DNA of 17,198 nt, taken from positions 1 through 17,198 of the forward strand of contig FR883369.1 in NCBI GenBank assembly GCA_000435835.1, given 5' to 3'. The stretch comes from Clostridium sp. CAG:221 (GTDB lineage Bacteria > Bacillota > Clostridia > Clostridiales > Clostridiaceae). The notes under the pieces are model-generated. The model saw only the letters and a list, made by a program, of their open reading frames with translations. It was not told the DNA's origin and ran no database searches. Positions 1-7,046 of the stretch are shown here, piece by piece. Both the position numbers and the translations under genes were made by a program. Numbering within the stretch: position 1 is the first letter of the stretch; every line of letters begins with the position of its first letter.

Positions 1-20
1 ATTGATATTACACAATTCTT

Positions 21-434
21 TCAACAGTCCCTTCCAATAACTACATCTATTCCATTACAAAGAATTTTTCTTTGCTCCTCTGAAATAACTTCATTATTAT
101 TAATAATTAGTTTATCATCACATAATGATTTAATTAGCATTACAATTTCATTTAACTCTATATATTTTCCAGTTCCTATATTTAAATATGAGCTAGCTCC
201 TTCTTTAACTACACCTATATCATTACAAAGCAAATAATCTAATGATACTGTAAAGTAATCTGCAAATTTTCTTATAGTATTCATTTCAGGTATTCTTCTA
301 TTAGTTTCATAGTGACTTATGGTTGCCTTAGTTAAAGCATAGCCATATTGCTTATTAAAATCATCTGCCAATTCTTCTTGTGTTAATCCTTTAGAAACTC
401 TTATACGTTTAAACCTTTCACCAAAAGAACTCAT
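21..434 (-). CDS. XRE-family transcriptional regulator
   Basis: This 137-residue protein is probably a cytoplasmic DNA-binding repressor. Residues about 8-67 form a lambda-Cro/XRE helix-turn-helix: an RIRVSKGLTQEELA helix pair, then a recognition helix around TKATISHYETNRRIP (residues 35-49), then the usual FADYFTVSLDYLL end of the domain. The remaining 65 or so residues resemble no domain I can name, so its ligand or partner is unknown. The ATG at 432-434 follows an AGGAG-type ribosome binding site at about 445-450. A perfect inverted repeat (TATACTTT, 5-base spacer, AAAGTATA) lies at 445-465, overlapping that site and the promoter, which suggests autoregulation. A Uma2-family gene lies 85 bases upstream on the same strand, so the two may be co-transcribed. 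The family is certain; the targets are unknown. Confidence 0.85.
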   Translation of the reverse strand: MSSFGERFKRIRVSKGLTQEELADDFNKQYGYALTKATISHYETNRRIPEMNTIRKFADYFTVSLDYLLCNDIGVVKEGASSYLNIGTGKYIELNEIVMLIKSLCDDKLIINNNEVISEEQRKILCNGIDVVIGRDC

Positions 435-444
435 TTTTTTCTCC

Positions 445-465
445 TATACTTTTTTATAAAGTATA
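445..465 (-). promoter_or_regulatory. palindromic operator upstream of the XRE regulator
   Basis: TATACTTT at 445-452 and AAAGTATA at 458-465 are perfect inverted copies around 5 bases. The site covers the start of the ribosome binding site and a TATACT that could act as -10. Its position directly in front of an XRE gene suggests a self-binding site. This is inferred, not shown. Confidence 0.5.
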
Positions 466-519
466 ACCATTTTTACATAATAAAATCTTAAAAAGCAATT
501 CCATATAGAAAATAGTATA

Positions 520-1077
520 TTATTCGAAAATATCTTTTAAATTTATACTTAAATCTTTAAATATAGTGCTTGTATATATCTCTTCCCCTTTAAAAGTATT
601 TGTTATCTGATATTGTCCTTCTATTAACGTATATTGAACTATGAATCCATTTTGCTCAACAATATTATATTCAAGAACTCCAAACTTTTGATATACATAT
701 AATTTAGTAATATAATCATGATTAGCAGTGCTTCTAGATATTACTTCAAATATAATTTTAGGTGGTGATAAGAAACTTTCTCCTTGTTTTTCTGGATTAT
801 CACACATGACAAAAACATCTGGCTTATATTTATGAAGTTCCGATTCATTTTTGAATATAACTTCTATTTGTTCATCATATGCTCTACACTTGCTACCTTT
901 TAAATACATAATTAACGCTGCTAAAATATTGCCTTTTATTAAATTATGTTTAATTGATGTATTAGATGCTAATATAATTTCTCCATTTTCATATTCAGCT
1001 TTTCCATTAAAATTTGCTTGAATTTCTTCAAACTCTTTTTCAGTATAATAAGCTTTCACATTATTCGGTATATTCAC
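520..1077 (-). CDS. Uma2-family (DUF820) PD-(D/E)XK nuclease-fold protein
   Basis: A 185-residue protein of the Uma2/DUF820 family, whose members have a restriction-endonuclease-like fold; no cellular role is established for most of them. Numbered from the upstream GTG at 1107, the hallmarks are a YENGEI stretch (39-44), KPDVFVMCD with the PD at 96-97, and PPKIIFEVISRST (115-127) with E121, followed by D131 and K135 of the 'D..TKLYVYQKFGV' helix. These match the family's catalytic core, so it may be active. The start is chosen as GTG at 1075-1077: a perfect GGAGG (1086-1090) lies 8 bases upstream of it, whereas the earlier GTG at 1107 has no ribosome binding site and reads through this one. 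A TATAAT at 1126-1131 could be the -10 element. It lies upstream of the XRE regulator and may share its transcript. Confidence 0.83.
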   Translation of the reverse strand: MNIPNNVKAYYTEKEFEEIQANFNGKAEYENGEIILASNTSIKHNLIKGNILAALIMYLKGSKCRAYDEQIEVIFKNESELHKYKPDVFVMCDNPEKQGESFLSPPKIIFEVISRSTANHDYITKLYVYQKFGVLEYNIVEQNGFIVQYTLIEGQYQITNTFKGEEIYTSTIFKDLSINLKDIFE

Positions 1078-1211
1078 CCACTTCACCTCCATATATAATT
1101 TTTTCACTGATATTGTATATTAATAATTATATCCCACTACTATTCTTTTATAAACATTTTTCTTTTGATACAAATCACTTGCAAATATTAACATAAAAAT
1201 ATAGAATATCA

Positions 1212-1252
1212 TTGAAGATTGTCGGATAATATAGTAATATACAAAATATTAC
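1212..1252 (+). promoter_or_regulatory. putative promoter with palindrome for the sensor kinase
   Basis: TTGAAG (1212-1217), a 17-base spacer and TAATAT (1235-1240) give a possible though imperfect promoter. The -10 region lies in a perfect inverted repeat, GTAATAT (1234-1240), 5 bases, ATATTAC (1246-1252), placed where a repressor would block initiation. The binding protein is unknown. Confidence 0.35.
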
Positions 1253-1286
1253 AAGACTATATATTTATTTTTAACGAGGATATTTA

Positions 1287-4200
1287 ATGAAGATTATAAA
1301 ATTTAATAAAGAACTAAAAAAAATCTTAACTATGGTTTGTATAATTTCTTTTATTAGTATTATTACAAGCTATGCAAATATAATTGAAAATTTTAATTTT
1401 AAAAATATCACCATTGAAGATGGTTTATCTCAATCTACTGTAAAAACCATATATCAAGATAGCAGAGGTTATATATGGGTAGTAACCGATGCTGGTCTTA
1501 ATAAGTATAATGGATATGAGTTTAAACAGTATAAGCATGATGAATATAATAAAAACTCAATATCTGATAATTATATTATTGATATTGCAGAAGATAAAAA
1601 TGGACGTATATGGATTTCAACTATAAATGGCTTAACTAGAATTGATACTGATAAAGATGAAATAAAAAATTATTACTCAGAAAAAGATAATGGTAATTTA
1701 TTAAATAGTAATCGTTGGAGACTTCTTACTACTAAAGAAGGTAAGCTTATTGTTTTTGGTATAAATGGAGTTAATTTATACGATGAAGAAAAAGATACTT
1801 TTAATAGTATTGCCTTAAAAGAAAATAACCTTAACACTGCAGTTATATATTCAGAAGAAGAAGATTCTAATGGTCATATATGGGTTGGAACTGACAAGGG
1901 ACTGGTAGAATTAGATAAAAATTTAAACCTAATAAAATCTTATGAAGATACCATAGGAGAAGTTGAGGTATATAACATATATGATGACTTAAAAGGAAAT
2001 CTATGGGTTTGTACTCTAGGTAATGGATTATTTAGAATAAACTTAAATGATAAAAGTATAAAGAATTACAAAAATAGTAGAAGTGCCTCTTCCATATTAA
2101 GTAATAATATAAGAGATGTAATCAGCGATTCAAAAGGTAAACTTTGGATTGCTACAGATATAGGACTTTGCTCTTTTGATTATAAAACCGAGGAGTTTAT
2201 ATCATATAATAAAAAAACAAATGAGAGCGATACTTTAATAAATGGCTCAATACTTTGCTTATTTAAAGATAAAAGTGGACTTATATGGATAGGTACACAC
2301 AATGGGATAGCTACCTTTAATCCAGATACTAAATTTTCACATTTTAAGTCAGATCCATATGATAGTAATAGTATAAGTGGAGATTCAATTTATGGTATAT
2401 ATAAAGATGATGATAATCTGTTATGGCTAGGAACTAGTGAACAAGGTGTAAATATTATAAATGAAAAAGAAGTTAAATATTTACATACAGAAAATAGTAA
2501 TTTACTTAGCAATACAATAATTGATATAACTGGATATGAAAATAAAGTGTTTATTGGAACCAATAATGGTTTATCTGTTTTAGTTAAAGATAATGAAAGT
2601 TATACTATAACAAACTATACAGAAAAAGAAGGTTTACCATCAAATAAAATAACATATCTATTTGTAGACTCTAAAGGATCTTTATTTATAGGAACTAGTA
2701 ATGGATTAGCCATATTAGATTCCAACAATAAGCTTATAGATGTTACATATATACTTGATGACATTGGCGTATCTGATAAATTTATAGGTGCTATTTATGA
2801 AGATTCAAGAGAAAATTATTATATAGGTTGCTTTTTAGGTGGAGGATTAATAAAAATTAATCCAAATACTAAGGAATATAAAATATATAAAAATATTGAC
2901 AATGATGAAACTAGTTTAAGCAATGACTGTATAATTTTTATAAATGAAAATTTAGACGGAAATATACTAGTTGGAACAAGTTATGGACTAAATATTCTTG
3001 ATGTTAATAAAGATACTTTTAAAAGATATACAGAAAAAGATGGACTTATAAATAATACTATATACGGCATACTGGTTGATGATAGTAATAAAATATGGAT
3101 AAGTACAAATGAAGGTATATCTGCACTTTGCACTAAAAAAAATGACTTTGAGAATTTCACCATAATAGATGGTCTTCAATCTAATGAGTTTAATGGAAGA
3201 TCTTGTTTTAAAGATAATAATGGTAATATGTATTTTGGTGGTATAAATGGATTTAACACTTTTAATCCTGATAATATAGAAATATCCCAGTTTAAACCAA
3301 ATATCACAATTGATAGTGTTCAAGTAAATGGAGTAAACAGAAAAGATATATCTAATACTAAACTTAAGCATAATGAACATAATATAAAAATAAACTTTTT
3401 TGCAAATGATTATACAAACACCAAAACAACTAAATTCTACTATAAATTAGATGGTCTATCTGATAATTGGACTTTAACTCAAAATAACTCAATTGAATTT
3501 GTGAATTTACCTGCTGGTGATTATACATTAAGAATAAAAGCTAAGACACGACATGGAGTTGAGGGAGAAGAAAATATACTTAAATTTACTATCAAACCTC
3601 CTTTTTGGAAAAGTAACATTGCAATGTGTTTATATATACTATTAATAATGGCATTGGTAATTAAAAATAAATATAAGGTAAAGAAACTGGATAAATTGGT
3701 TAATGAACGAACTAAAGATTTAAGAGTACAGATGGATAAAAATGAGGCATTATTTAAAAAAGTGTTAATGCTAGAACAAAATAAAAATATTTACTTTGTT
3801 AATCTATCCCATGAGCTTAGAACACCTCTAAATATTTTAACTAGCATTAATCAATTAATAAAAGATCTTTGCAAAAAAGAAGTATTTATAACCCCAGAAA
3901 AACTATCTTATTATATGAATATAATGGAAAGAAATAATCGTAGGTTATTAAATTTAATTAATAATATAATTGATAATTCAAAAATTGAAAATAATAACTA
4001 TATACTAACTAAAACAGATGAAAATATAGTTTATTTAGTAGAAGATACTGTACTTGATATGAAAGACTATATCGAAGAAAAAGGAATTGAATTAATCTTT
4101 GATACAGATGTAGAAGAGAAAATTGTTAGATGTGGTAAAACAGAAATAGAAAGATGTATTATAAATCTAGTTGGCAATGCTGTTAAATTTACTCCTAAAG

Positions 4201-4475
4201 GTGGATTAATTGAAGTAACAATAAAGGACTTAGATGATAAAGTACAGATATCTGTAAAAGATAATGGTATAGGTATTAGCGAAGAAAATAAAAAGCTAAT
4301 ATTTGATAGATTTAATCAAGTTGTAGATGAAAATGCTGAAGTAAAAGGAGGAAGTGGTTTAGGACTTACTATAAGTAAGCAACTTATAACACTTCATGGT
4401 GGACATATATATGTAGAAAGTGAAGTTGGCATAGGTAGCGAATTTATAATAATACTTCCTGCAAATAACCATTAA
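1287..4475 (+). CDS. membrane sensor histidine kinase with Reg_prop double propeller and Y_Y_Y domain
   Basis: A 1062-residue two-component sensor. It has an N-terminal hydrophobic segment (about 12-30), then about 14 Reg_prop-type blades (about 46-690). Each blade has a core like 'D.KG.LWIGT.NGL..' (for example IWVVTDAGLNKYNG, LWIATDIGLCSFDY, IWIGTHNGIATFNP), and 14 is enough for two seven-bladed propellers. A Y_Y_Y domain (about 699-770), a second transmembrane helix (778-792), a short coiled linker and the kinase follow. In the kinase the H-box is LSHELRTPLN with phospho-acceptor H842, the N-box is NLVGNAVKFT (N964), G1 is DNGIGI (992-997) and G2 is GGSGLGL (1021-1027), so it should be active. 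The topology implies extracellular ligand sensing. Similar sensors in Bacteroides (HTCS) detect glycans and carry a receiver and an AraC domain; both are absent here, and no response regulator is adjacent. ATG at 1287 follows GAGGA (1276-1280). The ligand and partner cannot be read from sequence. Confidence 0.92.
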   Translation: MKIIKFNKELKKILTMVCIISFISIITSYANIIENFNFKNITIEDGLSQSTVKTIYQDSRGYIWVVTDAGLNKYNGYEFKQYKHDEYNKNSISDNYIIDIAEDKNGRIWISTINGLTRIDTDKDEIKNYYSEKDNGNLLNSNRWRLLTTKEGKLIVFGINGVNLYDEEKDTFNSIALKENNLNTAVIYSEEEDSNGHIWVGTDKGLVELDKNLNLIKSYEDTIGEVEVYNIYDDLKGNLWVCTLGNGLFRINLNDKSIKNYKNSRSASSILSNNIRDVISDSKGKLWIATDIGLCSFDYKTEEFISYNKKTNESDTLINGSILCLFKDKSGLIWIGTHNGIATFNPDTKFSHFKSDPYDSNSISGDSIYGIYKDDDNLLWLGTSEQGVNIINEKEVKYLHTENSNLLSNTIIDITGYENKVFIGTNNGLSVLVKDNESYTITNYTEKEGLPSNKITYLFVDSKGSLFIGTSNGLAILDSNNKLIDVTYILDDIGVSDKFIGAIYEDSRENYYIGCFLGGGLIKINPNTKEYKIYKNIDNDETSLSNDCIIFINENLDGNILVGTSYGLNILDVNKDTFKRYTEKDGLINNTIYGILVDDSNKIWISTNEGISALCTKKNDFENFTIIDGLQSNEFNGRSCFKDNNGNMYFGGINGFNTFNPDNIEISQFKPNITIDSVQVNGVNRKDISNTKLKHNEHNIKINFFANDYTNTKTTKFYYKLDGLSDNWTLTQNNSIEFVNLPAGDYTLRIKAKTRHGVEGEENILKFTIKPPFWKSNIAMCLYILLIMALVIKNKYKVKKLDKLVNERTKDLRVQMDKNEALFKKVLMLEQNKNIYFVNLSHELRTPLNILTSINQLIKDLCKKEVFITPEKLSYYMNIMERNNRRLLNLINNIIDNSKIENNNYILTKTDENIVYLVEDTVLDMKDYIEEKGIELIFDTDVEEKIVRCGKTEIERCIINLVGNAVKFTPKGGLIEVTIKDLDDKVQISVKDNGIGISEENKKLIFDRFNQVVDENAEVKGGSGLGLTISKQLITLHGGHIYVESEVGIGSEFIIILPANNH

Positions 4476-4482
4476 ATAATAG

Positions 4483-4531
4483 ATGGACAGTAGATGGATT
4501 TGTGTAAAATGCAAATCTACCTACTGTCCAT
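4483..4531. terminator. bidirectional hairpin terminator between sensor kinase and GH1 gene
   Basis: TGGACAGTAG (4484-4493) pairs perfectly with CTACTGTCCA (4521-4530). The stem continues inward through GATTTG/CAAATC with one mismatch and one wobble. A T-rich run follows on plus (to about 4541). It lies between the converging stop codons at 4475 and 4541, so it probably ends both transcripts. Confidence 0.75.
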
Positions 4532-4540
4532 TAATTATTT

Positions 4541-5995
4541 TTATAACTCTTCTCCATTGCTAGCAATTACTTTCTTATACCAGTAGAAGCTCTTCTTTCT
4601 TGTTCTATTTAAAGTTCCTGTTCCATCATTATTTTTATCCACATAGATAAATCCATAACGTTTCTTCATTTCTCCTGTACCAGCACTTACTAAATCAATA
4701 CATCCCCATGGAGTATATCCCCAAAGCTCTACACCATCATCTATTGCTTCTTTCATTTGCTCAATATGAGCTTTTAAGTAATTGATTCTATAATCATCAT
4801 TGATACTTCCATCAGCTTCAACAGTATCCACTGCTCCTAAACCATTTTCAACTATCATTAGTGGAATTTGATATCTATTATAAATTTCATTTAATGATGT
4901 TCTTAATCCTACTGGATCTATTTGCCATCCCCAATCACTTGCTTCTAAGTATGGATTCTTTAATCCCATTGAAAGATTCCCACCTGTAGTCTCTAAATTT
5001 GGATTATTGCTTACACAACTTGTCATATAGTAACTAAATGTATAAAAATCTACTGTTCCAGCTTTAAGATTTTCTAGATCTCCTTCTTCCATCTTAATAT
5101 CAATATTATTTTCTCTAAAGAAACGTTTTGCAAATCCTGAATATTCTCCTCTTACTTGAACATCTGAGCATAAATAATTTGAAAACTCTTCTTTTTGTTG
5201 AGCTAATAAAACATCATCAGGGCTACATGTATATGGATATTGTTTACCATATGCTATCATACATCCAATTTTAAATTCTGGATTAATTGAATGTCCTAAT
5301 TGTACAGCTTTAGCACTAGCTACAAATTGATGATGTAACGCTTGGAAACATTCTTCATAGTGATTATTTCCATTTGCTCCAAATGTTAATTCTCTAATAT
5401 CATCAAACATAACCCCTGCTCCCATAAAAGCAGCTGCTGGTCCATGTGTTATAATATTTATTTCATTAAATGTTAACCAATACTTAACTACATCCTTATA
5501 TCTGTTAAATATAGTTTCGCAATATCTTAAATAACAATCTATTGTTTCTCTTCCTAACCATCCATTCCATTTTTCTGTCAAACCAAATGGTGTTTCATAA
5601 TGCGATATTGTTACTAATGGTTCTATATTATATTTTTTTAATTCTGCAAACACGTCATCATAAAATTTTAAACCTTCTTCATTTGGCTCTAATTCATATC
5701 CATTAGGAAAAATTCTTGTCCAATTTATTGACATTCTAAAAGTTTTAAATCCCATTTCTGCAAATAATGCAATATCTTCTTTATATCTATGATAAAAATC
5801 TATAGCCTCATGGCTTGGATAATATGTTCCTTCTTCTAAAATCGGTGTAATTCTTCTTGCCTCAGTATGTGTACCACCAGTCATTACATCTGCTGTACTA
5901 AGACCCTTTCCACCTTCTCTATAACCACCTTCAAATTGATTAGCTGCTGTGGCACCACCCCATAAAAAGTTTTCTGGAAACTTTATATTACTCAT
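4541..5995 (-). CDS. 6-phospho-beta-glucosidase (glycoside hydrolase family 1)
   Basis: A 484-residue cytoplasmic enzyme that hydrolyses 6-phosphorylated beta-glucosides (such as phospho-cellobiose, -salicin or -arbutin), normally delivered by a PTS. It is full length for GH1. The N-terminal motif FPENFLWGGATAANQFEG, the acid/base glutamate in TFNEIN (E178) and the nucleophile in IVENG (E383) are all present. The C-terminal VSAGTGEMKKRYGFIYVD stretch (436-453) corresponds to the loop that binds the substrate's 6-phosphate, with K445 and Y447 as likely ligands, which supports a phospho-glycosidase over a plain glucosidase. The start is ATG at 5993-5995, with GGAGGG (6003-6008) 7 bases away; a longer frame from 6010 overlaps this site. 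The gene follows a DeoR-type repressor and has its own operator-bearing promoter. No PTS gene is adjacent. The exact sugar is unknown. Confidence 0.93.
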   Translation of the reverse strand: MSNIKFPENFLWGGATAANQFEGGYREGGKGLSTADVMTGGTHTEARRITPILEEGTYYPSHEAIDFYHRYKEDIALFAEMGFKTFRMSINWTRIFPNGYELEPNEEGLKFYDDVFAELKKYNIEPLVTISHYETPFGLTEKWNGWLGRETIDCYLRYCETIFNRYKDVVKYWLTFNEINIITHGPAAAFMGAGVMFDDIRELTFGANGNNHYEECFQALHHQFVASAKAVQLGHSINPEFKIGCMIAYGKQYPYTCSPDDVLLAQQKEEFSNYLCSDVQVRGEYSGFAKRFFRENNIDIKMEEGDLENLKAGTVDFYTFSYYMTSCVSNNPNLETTGGNLSMGLKNPYLEASDWGWQIDPVGLRTSLNEIYNRYQIPLMIVENGLGAVDTVEADGSINDDYRINYLKAHIEQMKEAIDDGVELWGYTPWGCIDLVSAGTGEMKKRYGFIYVDKNNDGTGTLNRTRKKSFYWYKKVIASNGEEL

Positions 5996-6036
5996 ATTTA
6001 TACCCTCCATTATTTACAAATTCCCCTTACAATTAC

Positions 6037-6091
6037 ATCATATCCATTTAATGAACACTTGTCAATAGTTTTTGTTCATAATATGAACACT
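6037..6091 (-). promoter_or_regulatory. promoter and operators of the phospho-beta-glucosidase gene
   Basis: TTGACA (6060-6065), a 17-base spacer and TATGAT (6037-6042) form a near-consensus sigma-A promoter on minus. A perfect palindrome GTTCATAATATGAAC lies at 6074-6088, just upstream of -35. A half-site reading TGAACACT on plus (6052-6059) lies inside the spacer next to -35. The second copy of TGAACACT (6084-6091) overlaps the palindrome and starts 32 bases, about three helical turns, from the first. The same palindrome occurs in the DeoR promoter, so the adjacent repressor is the likely binder. Confidence 0.72.
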
Positions 6092-6098
6092 ATTTTAT

Positions 6099-6124
6099 AA
6101 AAAATGAACACTTATCCAGTGCTC
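6099..6124 (-). terminator. intrinsic terminator of the DeoR-type repressor gene
   Basis: On the minus strand GAGCACT, 5 bases and AGTGTTC form a 7-pair stem with one G-U pair, followed by ATTTTTTAT. It lies 21 bases after the repressor's stop codon. The glucosidase gene downstream therefore probably depends on its own promoter, at least in part. Confidence 0.6.
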
Positions 6125-6144
6125 AATATATTTATTATTTAATT

Positions 6145-6885
6145 TTAGTATATTATATCTAATCCATCACAATTAAAATCTATTTTACTATCAGTAATTA
6201 TAGTGCCTTCATTAAAGTTACCATAAGTATAAAACCTTCTTATATTAAACTTACTTTTATCAGCTAGTATATAGCACTCTTTTGATGACTTTATTACCGC
6301 TCTCTTAACATCTCCATCTATTAACAATGATGTGGTAAAGCCTGCTTCTTTATCAATGCCCATGGTTCCTAAAAAAGCTACATCAAAATTCATATTACTT
6401 ACTTTCTTTTCTGTATCTTCACCTATTATAAGATTTTGATCTGGCTTAGCATATCCACCAAGGATATATGTATTTATCCCCTTAGCCATAAGCTTCTGTA
6501 TATGAGCTATCCCATTAGTAACCACAGTAATATTCTCCGCTTTAATAAAATCTATAACATAATAACAAGTAGATCCAGAATCAATAAAAATCACATCATT
6601 ATTTTTAATAAATGTTGCTGCTTTCTTTGCTATCTTTATCTTTTCTTCCTTATGGGTATTTAATATATTGTCTAAGCTATAATTAGCATAATTGTCTTCG
6701 GCATCTTCAACTATCTGTGCACCACCTCTAGTTCTAACTATAAGCTTTCTTTCCTCCATTGCTATAAGATCTCTCCTTAAAGTAGATCTTGATATATTAA
6801 ATTCATTCATCAGCTCTTCAACTGTAGCAAACTTTCTATTTCTTAAATAATTTACTATTTCTGTCCATCTATCTAATAAAATCAT
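6145..6885 (-). CDS. DeoR-family transcriptional repressor
   Basis: A 246-residue regulator with the classic two-domain layout. The N-terminal DeoR helix-turn-helix (about residues 5-56) includes ATVEELMNEFNISRSTLRRDL and ends with the RTRGGA hallmark (51-56). The C-terminal DeoRC sugar-phosphate sensor domain (about 78-232) has IDSGSTCYYV (101-110), VVTNG (121-125), ILGG (141-144) and the FLGTMGID region. Such proteins usually bind a phosphorylated sugar that releases them from DNA. The start ATG at 6883-6885 follows AAAGGTGAT. Its promoter carries a perfect GTTCATTATATGAAC palindrome at the start of transcription, and the glucosidase promoter downstream carries its near-identical partner, so the inferred job is self-repression plus control of the GH1 gene. 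The inducer is unknown, perhaps a phospho-beta-glucoside or glucose 6-phosphate. Confidence 0.9.
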   Translation of the reverse strand: MILLDRWTEIVNYLRNRKFATVEELMNEFNISRSTLRRDLIAMEERKLIVRTRGGAQIVEDAEDNYANYSLDNILNTHKEEKIKIAKKAATFIKNNDVIFIDSGSTCYYVIDFIKAENITVVTNGIAHIQKLMAKGINTYILGGYAKPDQNLIIGEDTEKKVSNMNFDVAFLGTMGIDKEAGFTTSLLIDGDVKRAVIKSSKECYILADKSKFNIRRFYTYGNFNEGTIITDSKIDFNCDGLDIIY

Positions 6886-6904
6886 AGTATCACCTTTTTA
6901 AATT

Positions 6905-6950
6905 GTTCATTATATGAACAAATACTATCATTCCTTTTCTTCATTGTCAA
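6905..6950 (-). promoter_or_regulatory. promoter and operator of the DeoR-type repressor gene
   Basis: TTGACA (6945-6950), a 17-base spacer and TAGTAT (6922-6927) form a strong promoter on minus. The perfect palindrome GTTCATTATATGAAC (6905-6919) lies directly downstream of -10 over the expected transcription start, the usual place for an autorepressor site. Confidence 0.72.
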
Positions 6951-6955
6951 ATATT

Positions 6956-7000
6956 ATAATAGATAGTTGATAATTCATTGAATCATCAACTATCTATTAT
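6956..7000 (-). terminator. hairpin terminator after the LCP gene
   Basis: Perfect 16-base arms (6956-6971 and 6985-7000; ATAATAGATAGTTGAT and its complement) enclose a 13-base loop, 46 bases after the LCP stop codon. Only a short, imperfect T-rich stretch follows on minus. The -35 box of the next gene begins a few bases beyond. Confidence 0.6.
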
Positions 7001-7046
7001 TAAATAAACTTATATCTATATTCCTTCATCTCTTAGAAACATTGAT

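Noticed and set aside
1014..1196. 60-codon open frame on plus overlapping the Uma2 start
   Set aside because: It is low-complexity AT-rich sequence with no ribosome binding site, and it overlaps the Uma2 gene and its promoter.
2981..3380. Open frames on minus inside the sensor kinase gene
   Set aside because: They lack ribosome binding sites and family features and overlap a well-supported gene; they are antisense shadows.
6105..6112. Third copy of TGAACACT as another DeoR operator
   Set aside because: It is 21 bases from the second copy, which fits helical phasing, but it forms one arm of the repressor gene's terminator hairpin, which explains it well enough.
6436..6663. Open frame on plus inside the first DeoR gene
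   Set aside because: It is antisense to a clear gene, with no recognisable domain and no ribosome binding site.
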